Source: Mycolicibacterium iranicum | Lineage (GTDB): Bacteria; Actinomycetota; Actinomycetes; Mycobacteriales; Mycobacteriaceae | NCBI RefSeq assembly: GCF_002101705.1 | Contig: NZ_LQPC01000028.1 | Span: 186,001-250,000 of the forward strand | Reading direction: 5' to 3' | Length of the DNA stretch: 64,000 nt | Shown here: positions 53,832 to 62,270 of the stretch, piece by piece | Layout: the number at the start of each line of letters is the position of its first letter | Numbering within the stretch: the first letter of the stretch is position 1 | Program-made: the position numbers and the translations under genes | Notes under the pieces: generated by a model | The model's database searches: none | What the model saw: only the letters and a program-made list of their open reading frames with translations | Told to the model about the DNA's origin: nothing

Positions 53832-55523
53832 TCAGCCGGCGGACGCGTTCAGCCCCGAGTCACCTCGCCGACCGTGAACGCAGAAGCACGTCAAGACCTG
53901 GATGACCGGGGCGAACGCCACGAGATCCTGGTGGTCCGAGCTGAAGTAGAACTCCGCCAGATACCGGTCATGGTTTCCGTGCACACCGACGGCCAGGACG
54001 GCGTCGTAGCCGAGCTGCTCCAGCAGCGCCACCTCAGCGGGATCAGAACCCGGAAGGCCCTGTGCGGCAACGAAAGTGGACGCATCGGCGAGTGCTCTCG
54101 CGGTCTCCGGATAGTCCGCGAGGGCGCAGCCGTCGATGTTGAGATCGGTCAGGATGGCCAGTCCGGACCCGGGGTCACGCACGATGTCCACCTTGCGCAG
54201 GGTGACGAGCTCGGTGCCGTCCTCGTTCACGACGGACAACGCGTAGGCGCAGGTGCCGACCAGCTGTTGCATCTGCACCGCCAGCACCTCCAGCGCCTCC
54301 AGCGCCGACAGGCCCGGGTGGGCGCGCGTGATGTCGACCACGGACCGGCACAGGGCTTCCAGCTCCGATCGGTGCGCCCCCTGCCGGTGGAGGCGCTGGG
54401 CCGCACCCGGGACGACTTCGGTCGGGCTCACCGCGCTGTAGTGGGCGGGCCCGTGGCGCTTGGCCTCGATCAGCGCCGCGTCGGCGGCGTCGAGGAGTTC
54501 GCCGCCGGAGCGCCGTTCCGCGTCCGACCTGGCCGCCCCCCACGAGATCGTCACCGGGGTGTTCATCGTCTCGCGGAACCGGCGCGTCGCACTGTTCGCG
54601 AATCCCTGCGCATCTGCCAGCGTGGCATCGGCAAGCAGAACGCAGAACTCATCGCCGCCCAACCGGGCGACCATCGCACCATCGACGGCGGCGACCGTCG
54701 AGGTGAGCACACCGGCGAAGTGGCGCAGCAGCTGATCCCCAGCCGGATGACCGTCACGGTCGTTGATCTGTTTGAAGCCGTCCAGATCACACATCAGAGC
54801 AACCACCGATGAGGTTGCCCAGTCCTGCTGCTCGAACCATCGGTCGACGGCGCGCCGGTTGGCGATACCGGTCAGCGCATCCTCGAACGCGTACGCCGAC
54901 ACCGTGTTCAACAACTCCGAACGCGCGATGGCCACGGCGGTGTAGGTGGCGATGGCCTGCAGCAGCTGGGCGTCTCCGTGGTCGAAGCGATGGCCACCGG
55001 AGGAGCTGGCCCAGATCTCGCCCCACATCACATCGCCGTGGACGATCGGAACGCCGAGCTCGCACTCCTTGCCGAGGTCGGTGAGCAACTGGCGCGACTC
55101 CGGAGGGCAACGCTCGTCCTCGATGCAGTGCACGTAGGCCCTGCCGCCGATCAGCAGGTCGGTGACGTCGGTGTCCACCCCGACCTCGTAGCACTCGTCG
55201 GTGGGCCAGCGCTCCTCGTGAGCTGCGAGGTCACCGACGTTGACGAGGGTGCGCAGGATGTTGCCCTCGCGTTCCCACCGACTGATCGACACCGACGCCG
55301 CGCCGAGCGCGATCAGCGCCTGCTCGGCGATCACCTCGAGGACCTCGTCGAAGTAATCCGAGCTCAGCACAGCATCCGAGATTCGCAACAGCGCTTTCAA
55401 GATCGGAACCTCGGCGGCGTCTCCGATCAATCGGTGCAGCACCGGGTCGGCGCCGCTGACGAAAGGTTGATGGTTGCGTTCGGCGAGCGGCGCGCGAAAG
55501 GCTGCACTCAACCGACGTGGCAC
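53832..55523 (-). CDS. GAF-GGDEF-GAF diguanylate-cyclase-like protein
   Basis: A 563-residue signalling protein. Residues about 40-190 form a GAF sensor, 195-355 a GGDEF domain (DALTGIANRRAVDRWF, CDLDGFKQINDRDGHPAGDQLL, RLGGDEFCVLL), and 380-555 a second GAF-like domain. The GGDEF active site is intact, so cyclic di-GMP synthesis is expected. No RxxD inhibitory site stands at the usual distance before GGDEF. There is no EAL domain and no membrane segment. GTG 55523 follows GGGGAAG. Confidence 0.9.
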   Translation of the reverse strand: MPRRLSAAFRAPLAERNHQPFVSGADPVLHRLIGDAAEVPILKALLRISDAVLSSDYFDEVLEVIAEQALIALGAASVSISRWEREGNILRTLVNVGDLAAHEERWPTDECYEVGVDTDVTDLLIGGRAYVHCIEDERCPPESRQLLTDLGKECELGVPIVHGDVMWGEIWASSSGGHRFDHGDAQLLQAIATYTAVAIARSELLNTVSAYAFEDALTGIANRRAVDRWFEQQDWATSSVVALMCDLDGFKQINDRDGHPAGDQLLRHFAGVLTSTVAAVDGAMVARLGGDEFCVLLADATLADAQGFANSATRRFRETMNTPVTISWGAARSDAERRSGGELLDAADAALIEAKRHGPAHYSAVSPTEVVPGAAQRLHRQGAHRSELEALCRSVVDITRAHPGLSALEALEVLAVQMQQLVGTCAYALSVVNEDGTELVTLRKVDIVRDPGSGLAILTDLNIDGCALADYPETARALADASTFVAAQGLPGSDPAEVALLEQLGYDAVLAVGVHGNHDRYLAEFYFSSDHQDLVAFAPVIQVLTCFCVHGRRGDSGLNASAG

Positions 55524-55634
55524 CGCTTCCCCTCTGCTTCGGACTCCGGTCCTGCGATGATACGTCCGCGGTCGCCGTCACCGTCGCCATGCGACGATGC
55601 CGTCAGCAAATCCTTTGGAGCAACTCGGGGCGGC

Positions 55635-56540
55635 TCAGACCTTTCCGCCCGGGAAGATCGTCTTGACGGCGTTGGTGATGTTCTCGCGTGCGGCGGCCTC
55701 ACCGGTCGGATCCAGCGATCCGATGGCCATCACATAGCGCCGATCGGGACCGATCACGCCGGTCGACACGTGCAGTTGGTTGCCGCCGTTCCAGCAACAG
55801 AACCAGCCCTGCTTGACCGCAACCGGTTCGGCGTAGAGACCGTCCGGTATGCCGAACCGCTGCGGGTACCCGTCGAGACCTGTCGGCGTGGACTGCGCGA
55901 GGTCGCCGAGGATGATGTCGGCTTTGTTCGGTGGCAGGCCACCGGTGCCGTCCAACAACATGTCGTAGTAACGGACGAGATCATTCGCGGTACTTGTGGT
56001 CACGTCCCAATGCCCGTTCCAGGGCGCGGCCGTACCTGCCAATCCATACCGCGCCTTGATCCTGGCGATGATCGCGCTTCCGCCGCTGCGGTCCCAAAAC
56101 GTCTGAGCCGCACTGTCATCGGACGACCGCAACATCCTGTCGAGAGCCGCGCGGTCGTCCGTGGACAGCGTCGTCTTGCCTTCCGACTCCTGCAGCAGCA
56201 GGTCGTCGGCGATAAACAGCTTCACCACCGATGCGATGGGGAAGGACGAGTTGGCGCCGCTGGAGGCGACCTGCCCAGTGGTGCGGTCGAGCACCGCCGT
56301 GTCGATCTCGGCGCCGGAGGCAGCCGCATCGGCGGAGGCCTGTTTGACGCGGGCATCGAGCCCGGGAAGCGGCGCCGTGGGCTGCGCAGGCGGCGCCTGC
56401 GGGGCGACCGCGGGTGCCTGCGGGACGTGCTCGGTGGCCGGCGGCGAACCATGGACCTGCGCCTCGCAGCCGTTCACGAGGAGCGCGACGGACACGAGCG
56501 CTGTCGCCGTCATCGCACAAGTGGGCAACTGCCGAGGCAT
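55635..56540 (-). CDS. LppW-like lipoprotein with serine-hydrolase fold
   Basis: A 301-residue lipoprotein (lipobox LVNGC) with a Pro/Ala-rich linker (about 30-65). The core resembles the beta-lactamase/penicillin-binding fold: PIASVVKLFIADDLLL with a Ser-x-x-Lys, RSSDDSAAQTFW in the SDN position and VKQGWFCCWNGG where KTG is expected. It resembles mycobacterial LppW. ATG 56540 follows GGAGGAA. Substitutions at SDN and KTG make beta-lactamase activity doubtful. Confidence 0.8.
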   Translation of the reverse strand: MPRQLPTCAMTATALVSVALLVNGCEAQVHGSPPATEHVPQAPAVAPQAPPAQPTAPLPGLDARVKQASADAAASGAEIDTAVLDRTTGQVASSGANSSFPIASVVKLFIADDLLLQESEGKTTLSTDDRAALDRMLRSSDDSAAQTFWDRSGGSAIIARIKARYGLAGTAAPWNGHWDVTTSTANDLVRYYDMLLDGTGGLPPNKADIILGDLAQSTPTGLDGYPQRFGIPDGLYAEPVAVKQGWFCCWNGGNQLHVSTGVIGPDRRYVMAIGSLDPTGEAAARENITNAVKTIFPGGKV

Positions 56541-56723
56541 GGGTTCCTCCAAGACGATCGTGAAGCGGGGTCGGTCTGGCCGGCCCCTACCTAATACCCA
56601 GGTTAATCGGCATCAACCGAGGTGGCCCGGCTCGTATCGCGGACGAGTGGACATCGCCGTCGTCAGTTCGTAGCCTTTGCGAGTCATCACCAGCAGGGCC
56701 CTGAGGTCCTCAATCGAAGGATT

Positions 56724-57806
56724 GTGACTGTCCGCGTGACCCGGGTGCGCCACACATTTCGGCGAACGGTCTGCGCTTCGGTGACCGCGATGCTGGTCCT
56801 GGGTGTACCCGGGGGGATGGTCAACGCGGATCCGGCCGCCGACGCGTTGGCCCAACTCAACGAACTGTCCCAGCAAGCCGTGCAGAGCCGCGAGGCGGTG
56901 ACCGCAGCCCAGCGCGAGGCCGAGGCCAAGCTGTCCGAACAGACGGCCGCTGCCGAACGTCACCGCGCCGATCTGGCGGCCCTCGAAATCGCCAAAGCCC
57001 AACTCGAGCCTTATCAGGCCGCCGTGGACCGGATCGCGGCGATGGACTACACGAGCGGGCGTGACGTAGAGTTCGCGGGGCTGTTGACCGCCTCGTCCCC
57101 GCAGCAGCTGATCGATCAACTGTCGATGCAGCGCACCGTCGGCGCTCGCATGGCCGATCAGATGAAGGCGTATCACTCGGCTCGGGATCGTGCTGCGGTC
57201 GCCGCCCAGGCATCCGAGAAGTCCGCTGCCGCGGCCGGTGCCGCGGTCGAGTCGGCCGAAGCCGTGCGCGCCGAGCTGCAGGCCAAGCTCAACGAATTGT
57301 TACGGCAGATCGCCGCCGCCGAGGCGCAGTACGCGGCGCTGACGCCGCAACAGCAGGCCATCGTCGACAGCGCACCGCCACCACCGGCTGCGCTGCCCAT
57401 GGTGCCGCCCGGCGACGTCGCACCGCCGCCGGTGGTCCTACCGGACAATCCCGAGGCGCTGCCCGTCGGTGTCGCATACGAAGCCGGGCTGCAGCCCAAC
57501 GCCGTCCTGGCCGCGCGCGCCGTCAGCCGGCAGTTCCCGCAGATCTCCGATATCGACGGAGTCCGGCCGGACTCCAAGCCGTGGCATCCCAGCGGTCTCG
57601 CGATCGACATCATGATCCCGAATCCCGACAGCCCAGAGGGCATCGCGCTGGGAGATCAGATCCTGGCCTTCGCGATGAGCAACGCGGGCAGGTTCGGGCT
57701 CCAGGACGTGATCTGGCGCGGCACCTACTACACGCCTGCCGGTCCGCAGGCCTCGGGCTACGGGCACTACGACCACGTGCACATCACGGTGACGCCGCGC
57801 CGCTAG
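56724..57806 (+). CDS. Secreted coiled-coil protein with LAS-type peptidase domain
   Basis: About 360 residues. A signal peptide (HTFRRTVCASVTAMLVLGVPGG, cleavage near VNADP) precedes a long coiled coil (about 35-215, LNELSQQAVQSREAV, AQREAEAKLSEQ) like the N-terminus of RipA/NlpC-P60 proteins. A Pro-rich linker leads to a C-terminal domain with HPSGLAID (H-x6-D) and HYDHVHIT (H-x-H), the zinc ligands of the LAS/M15 peptidase group that cleave peptidoglycan. The start is uncertain (GTG 56724 or 56736). Confidence 0.8.
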   Translation: MTVRVTRVRHTFRRTVCASVTAMLVLGVPGGMVNADPAADALAQLNELSQQAVQSREAVTAAQREAEAKLSEQTAAAERHRADLAALEIAKAQLEPYQAAVDRIAAMDYTSGRDVEFAGLLTASSPQQLIDQLSMQRTVGARMADQMKAYHSARDRAAVAAQASEKSAAAAGAAVESAEAVRAELQAKLNELLRQIAAAEAQYAALTPQQQAIVDSAPPPPAALPMVPPGDVAPPPVVLPDNPEALPVGVAYEAGLQPNAVLAARAVSRQFPQISDIDGVRPDSKPWHPSGLAIDIMIPNPDSPEGIALGDQILAFAMSNAGRFGLQDVIWRGTYYTPAGPQASGYGHYDHVHITVTPRR

Positions 57807-58471
57807 GCCGTGCGCGCGCTCCACTCCGAGGTTCGCTCGGGTGTCGCCTTCGCGAGCGCCTCACGAGTCCGCTCCGCGTCGAAATCCTTGCCGTACACCG
57901 GTGTTCCGGGCTGCTGACGCCACGACTCCGCGATCGGGCCTGCGTTGACCGGGTCGAATCCCAATGCGTCCACGATGCCGTGGACGAGTTCGCGCCCGGC
58001 TCCGTCTTCGCCGGCGATGGGGAGTGCGATGCGGTCCGGCGTCCCGCCTGGCGTCCCGCGCTCGAGTAGGTGCTTCCAGAAGATGCCGTTGAAAACCTTG
58101 TAGACGGGCGCGCCGATCTGCTCGGCGACCCATGCGCTCTCGACCTGACCGTCCTCGATGCCGGCGATCTCACCGTCGCGCTGCTGTGGGTAGTAGTTGT
58201 TGGTCTCGATCACCGGGGCGCCCGGCCTGCGCGCGTCGACGATTCCGTCGGCGAGGTCGGGCACGTTCTTCTGCGGAATGCTCACGATGACGAGATCGGC
58301 GTCGGCTGCGGCGTCCTTGGCCCACACCGCGGTGGCCCCGGTCTCGTCGGCCAGGTCTGCGAGCGTCTCGGGGGCTCGCGAATTCGCCACTCTCACGTCA
58401 TGTCCGAGTTCGCGAAGCCGCCGCGTCAGCGTGCCGCCGATGTGTCCCGCTCCGATGATGCCGATGTTCAT
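57803..58471 (-). CDS. F420:NADP-oxidoreductase-like dinucleotide-binding protein
   Basis: A 222-residue Rossmann-fold protein of the NADPH-dependent F420 reductase/Pro-C-like family. MNIGIIGAGHIGGTLTRRLRELGHDVRVANSR is the NADP site; DLVIVSIPQKNVPDL and VYKVFNGIFWKHLLERG follow, with LPIAGEDGAGRELV later. Members reduce F420 with NADPH or act as related dehydrogenases. Its end overlaps the convergent peptidase gene by 4 nt. Confidence 0.88.
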   Translation of the reverse strand: MNIGIIGAGHIGGTLTRRLRELGHDVRVANSRAPETLADLADETGATAVWAKDAAADADLVIVSIPQKNVPDLADGIVDARRPGAPVIETNNYYPQQRDGEIAGIEDGQVESAWVAEQIGAPVYKVFNGIFWKHLLERGTPGGTPDRIALPIAGEDGAGRELVHGIVDALGFDPVNAGPIAESWRQQPGTPVYGKDFDAERTREALAKATPERTSEWSARTA

Positions 58472-58505
58472 GAAGGCGGCAACAGTCCGCTATCGGCCCC
58501 TATTC

Positions 58506-59273
58506 CTAGGGGTGGAAGTTCCACTGACCGCAGTCCTGGGCCAGCACATCGTTGACGTCGACGCGGATGCCCCCGACCACCGGTCCCGGATTCGATGCGG
58601 TGTCGATGATGCGCTGATAGAGCACCGCGGCGGGATAGATCTGGCCGTTGGACCATGACCGCGTCTGCCAGGCCCACACTCGGCCCGCGGTTCCGGACCT
58701 GCCGATCACGCCGTCGGCTGCAGCCCACGTGCACGGTCGGATGCCGGCGTAGATCCCGGTGCGCTGAACCCCGATGACTGAGTTGATGCCTCGAAACCAC
58801 GGGAGCGCCAGTCGGTTCCACGTGTCACGGTCGATGTCGTCGTCGACGCTGAAATAGATCGGCGCGCTCTTGCCGCCGCCGGCGGCGCTGTGCAGCGCCC
58901 AGGCGGTGCGGGCGTCGGCCACACCGCCGGGGTACCCGCGGGTGAAATCAGACGGCGCCGTTCCTCCCGGTTTCCCGTACTGGTAGTTGCTGACGATCAC
59001 CAGGCCCGCGGCGGTCAGCTGCTTCGCATAGGGCAGGGTGATCGGTTTGGCACCGAAGTTCGATCCGGGCCGCGACGTTGAGACGTAATTGATCACCCCG
59101 GCGTGGCCGGCGGCGCGGATGTCCTGAGCCGGGATTTGGCGCATCGCAAAGTCGATCAGCGTGGGAGCGGCGGCCGACGCGGCGGGCGAACGGATGCCGG
59201 ATGCCGCACCGAATCCGGCCAGTGCCGTCGCCGCGGCGGCGTAGCGCAGCGCGTCACGCCGGGAGATCGACAC
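58506..59273 (-). CDS. Tat-exported DUF1906 glycoside-hydrolase-like protein
   Basis: A 255-residue protein with a Tat signal (SRRDALRYAAAATALAGFGA) and the DUF1906 domain of M. tuberculosis Rv2525c: LIDFAMRQIPAQDIRAAGHAGVINYVS, SNYQYGKPG, IYFSVDDDIDR, TGIYAGIRPCTW and YPAAVLYQR. The domain has a TIM-barrel fold like lysozyme-type hydrolases; Rv2525c affects cell-envelope properties, but its substrate is not settled. Confidence 0.92.
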   Translation of the reverse strand: MSISRRDALRYAAAATALAGFGAASGIRSPAASAAAPTLIDFAMRQIPAQDIRAAGHAGVINYVSTSRPGSNFGAKPITLPYAKQLTAAGLVIVSNYQYGKPGGTAPSDFTRGYPGGVADARTAWALHSAAGGGKSAPIYFSVDDDIDRDTWNRLALPWFRGINSVIGVQRTGIYAGIRPCTWAAADGVIGRSGTAGRVWAWQTRSWSNGQIYPAAVLYQRIIDTASNPGPVVGGIRVDVNDVLAQDCGQWNFHP

Positions 59274-59336
59274 CGGGCGATGTTAACAAAGTGGTTGGTG
59301 TGACCAGCGTGATCTCCGGCCGGGACACGCCGGTGG

Positions 59337-60758
59337 TCAGCCGATCGCCCACAACCCCAGGCTGAGCGCGAAAGCACTCAAGCCGAGCGTGGTCTCCATC
59401 ACGGTCCAGGTCTTCAACGTCGTCTTGACATCCATTCCGAAGAAGCGGCTGACCAGCCAGAAGCCGGAATCGTTGACGTGGGACAGCACCGTCGCGCCGG
59501 CGGCGATGGCCATCACCAGTGCCGTGAGCTGAACGTTGCTGAGCCCTGCCGCGGCGACGGAGGCACTGAGGAGCCCGGCCGTCGTCGTCAGAGCGACGGT
59601 CGCCGAACCCTGCGCGACCCGCAGCAGCGTCGAGATCAGGAAGGCCTGAAGTATCAGGGAGAATCCGAGATTCGACAACGAGCCACTGAGGGCGTCGCCG
59701 ATGCCGCTGGTCCGTAGCACGCCACCGAACATTCCGCCCGCACCGGTGATCAGGATGATCGCGCAGATCGGTCCGAGTGCGTTGTCCAAAATGTCGGTGA
59801 CATCGGACATCGAGCGGCCGCGCAGACCGAGCACCAGCGTCGCCACGATCACGGTGATCAGCAACGCAATCGACGTGGTGCCGATCAACTTCAAGAATCC
59901 GGCCCACGTGGCACCCTCCTCGATCACACCGGCGGTCATCAGGGTGTCGATCACGGTGTTGCACGAGATGAGCACGAACGGCAGCAGCAGCACACCGAGG
60001 ACGGTGGCGAAGGCGGGCGCGGTGCGGGTCGTGGTGGTCGTCGTACCGGCCGCCGCGCCATCGTTATCGGCATCGCGTCCGCCGTTGATCTCGCCGAACA
60101 GCGCGGTGGGGACATCGACATGCACCTTGCGGCCGATGAACTGAGACACCAGGAATGCGCCGACGTACCAGGACACGACGGCGACCGGGACGCCGATGAT
60201 CAGAGTCAGGCCGATGTTCGCTCCGAGCAATTCCGAGGCCGCGACGGGACCCGGGTGCGGTGGAACCAGAGCATGCATGGCGGCAAAGGCGCCGGCCGCC
60301 GGGAATGCGTACAGCAGGACCGAGCCGCCGAAGCGTCGCGCGACCGTGATGATGATGGGCAGGAAGACCACCAGTCCGGCGTCGAAGAAGATCGGGAAGC
60401 CGAACAGCAGTGCGGCAATGCCGAGGGCGAGCGGGGCTCGCTTTTCCCCGAATCGACCTATCAGTGTGTCGGCGAGAACCTGAGCGCCCCCGGTGATTTC
60501 GAGCAGTCTGCCGATCATCACGCCGAAGCCGACCAGCAGGGCCACCGAGCCCAGGGTGTTCGAGAAGCCGGACGTCAACGCGCTGGGGACATCGGCGACC
60601 GGAATGCCGGCGGCCAGCGCGGTCAGCGCGCTCACCAGGACCAGCGCGACGAATGCGTGCAGCTTGACCTTGATGATCAGGAACAGCAGCAGCGCGACCG
60701 CACCTGCCGCGATGAGCAGCAGAGTTGTTGTGCCGTATGCCGGATCAATGGCCTCCAT
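59337..60758 (-). CDS. gntP: Gluconate:H+ symporter
   Basis: A 473-residue GntP-family permease with about 12-14 transmembrane helices. Signature stretches are GFGVMIGRLLEITGGAQVLAD, GFPIFFDAGLVVFLPI, ALVPPHPGPVAASELLGAN, and LRVAQGSATVALTTTAGL with HVNDSGFWLVSRFFGM near the end. It imports gluconate for the kinase encoded 36 nt upstream in the same direction. The central loop has an unusual Thr-rich run (GTTTTTTRTAPA). Confidence 0.94.
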   Translation of the reverse strand: MEAIDPAYGTTTLLLIAAGAVALLLFLIIKVKLHAFVALVLVSALTALAAGIPVADVPSALTSGFSNTLGSVALLVGFGVMIGRLLEITGGAQVLADTLIGRFGEKRAPLALGIAALLFGFPIFFDAGLVVFLPIIITVARRFGGSVLLYAFPAAGAFAAMHALVPPHPGPVAASELLGANIGLTLIIGVPVAVVSWYVGAFLVSQFIGRKVHVDVPTALFGEINGGRDADNDGAAAGTTTTTTRTAPAFATVLGVLLLPFVLISCNTVIDTLMTAGVIEEGATWAGFLKLIGTTSIALLITVIVATLVLGLRGRSMSDVTDILDNALGPICAIILITGAGGMFGGVLRTSGIGDALSGSLSNLGFSLILQAFLISTLLRVAQGSATVALTTTAGLLSASVAAAGLSNVQLTALVMAIAAGATVLSHVNDSGFWLVSRFFGMDVKTTLKTWTVMETTLGLSAFALSLGLWAIG

Positions 60759-60794
60759 GAGATCCCCTATCCGTGGTGTCGTGAACTGTTGTGG

Positions 60795-61286
60795 CTACGT
60801 ATTTGTGGTGGCGATGTACGAGTCGACGATCGAATCGATGCTCTGATCCACGTCGATGGCGACGCCCTGCTCGTCGGGCTCCAGAGGTTCCAGCGTCTCG
60901 AATTGGGACGCCAGCAAGGCCGCGGGCATGAAGTGGCCCGGGCGGCTCGCCTGTCGTCGGCCGATCGTCTCCGGGGAGCCCGCCAGATGCAGGAATTCGA
61001 TGTCGGCGCGGTGCTGTCGGAGCTGGTCCCGGTAGACGCGTTTGAGGGCTGAGCAGCTCATCACCCCGCCGTCGGGGTGCTGCGCCAACCACTCTCCGAT
61101 CGCCTCCAGCCAGGGATATCGGTCGTCGTCGTCGAGGGCATGGCCGGCGGTCATCTTGGCGATGTTCTCCGGAGGGTGAAAGTCGTCCGCGTCGGCGAAG
61201 GGGACTCGCAGCCGCTGCGCGAGCGCTGCGCCGACCGTCGACTTACCTGACCCCGAAACTCCCATGACGACGATTGGTGACGGCAT
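60795..61286 (-). CDS. gntK: Gluconokinase
   Basis: A 163-residue gluconate kinase producing 6-phosphogluconate. P-loop MGVSGSGKSTVGAALA, the family motif DADDFHPPENIAKMTAG, DDDRYPWL, CSALKRVYRDQLR and SRPGHFMPAALLASQFETLE are intact. First gene of the gluconate unit, divergent from the GntR regulator. Confidence 0.96.
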   Translation of the reverse strand: MPSPIVVMGVSGSGKSTVGAALAQRLRVPFADADDFHPPENIAKMTAGHALDDDDRYPWLEAIGEWLAQHPDGGVMSCSALKRVYRDQLRQHRADIEFLHLAGSPETIGRRQASRPGHFMPAALLASQFETLEPLEPDEQGVAIDVDQSIDSIVDSYIATTNT

Positions 61287-61310
61287 GACCTCTTACCCAT
61301 TCGATGTGGC

Positions 61311-61341
61311 TGACGTCACATGATCGTGCCTCAAAGATCAT
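61311..61341. promoter_or_regulatory. Candidate GntR operators
   Basis: Between gntK and the divergent GntR gene lie a perfect 8-bp palindrome TGACGTCA (61311-61318) and an inverted pair ATGATC (61320-61325) with GATCAT (61336-61341). Either could bind the FCD-type GntR protein. The gap is otherwise unremarkable. Confidence 0.45.
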
Positions 61342-61413
61342 ACTAATGCAAGTGTCAGATTGAGAAAGGCCTGTTTTACGAACGACCGGCCGCCAATCTG
61401 GCATCATTCAGCA

Positions 61414-62127
61414 ATGCTCGATCGGTCCTCCGGCGTCGCCCGCCACGGCAGTCTTCTGACTGCTCTGGGGACTGCCATCGTGTCCGGTCAGTACCCGCCC
61501 GGACGGGTCATCACTCTTGACGGGGTGATCGCCGAACACCGCGTATCGCGCAGCGTCGCGCGGGAGGCGATTCGGGTGCTCGAATCCATGGGAATGGTCG
61601 AGTCGCGGCGCAGGGTCGGAATCACCGTTCAGCCTGCGGCGAAGTGGAACGTCTTCGATCCGATGCTGATCCGGTGGCGCCTCGATGTCGGGGACCGCAC
61701 GGCCCTGCTGACCTCGCTGTCGGAATTGCGACTCGGGTTCGAGCCGGCGGCGGCGGCATTGGCCGCGCAGCGCGCTACTCCGCATCAATGCCGGATCATG
61801 GCGTCGGCGGTGTCGGACATGGTGGTGCACGGCCGATCGGGTGATCTCGACTCGTATCTGTTGGCGGACAAGATCTTTCATCAGACCTTGCTCGAGGCCA
61901 GCGGCAACGAGATGTTCCGCGCGCTGGCCGGGGTGGTCGACGAGGTGCTCACCGGACGCACTCAGCACGGGATGATGCCGGAGAAGCCCAAGATCGCGGC
62001 GATCGCCCTGCATGACGAGGTGGCGCGCGCAATCAGGATGGGTGAGGCGAAGCAGGCCGAGGAGGCGATGCGAGCCATCATCGACGAGGCCGCCGCGGCG
62101 GTGGTCGACGAACTACCGGCACCATGA
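61414..62127 (+). CDS. GntR/FadR-type regulator of gluconate genes
   Basis: A 237-residue regulator: N-terminal winged helix (GSLLTALGTAIVSGQYPPGRVITLDG, VSRSVAREAIRVLESMGMVESRRRVGITV) and an FCD ligand domain (about 90-225) with the expected Asp/His positions (ELRLGFEPAAAALAAQRA, FHQTLLEASGN). ATG 61414 lies seven bases after a CATCAT -10-like element (61402-61407) with no ribosome site, so leaderless translation is plausible. Divergent from gntK-gntP. Confidence 0.9.
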   Translation: MLDRSSGVARHGSLLTALGTAIVSGQYPPGRVITLDGVIAEHRVSRSVAREAIRVLESMGMVESRRRVGITVQPAAKWNVFDPMLIRWRLDVGDRTALLTSLSELRLGFEPAAAALAAQRATPHQCRIMASAVSDMVVHGRSGDLDSYLLADKIFHQTLLEASGNEMFRALAGVVDEVLTGRTQHGMMPEKPKIAAIALHDEVARAIRMGEAKQAEEAMRAIIDEAAAAVVDELPAP

Positions 62128-62270
62128 CTGGTGATCACGAAAACGAGCGAGATGGACCCCCGATTCGCTTCCCGTCAACTCGGTTGCCGCAGTAGGATTA
62201 CTGCACTTCAGAGCCGAGGGCCTGGTTGCTGCGAGTTTCGCGGAGCCGACCGGATGAGGGGTATCCCGAT

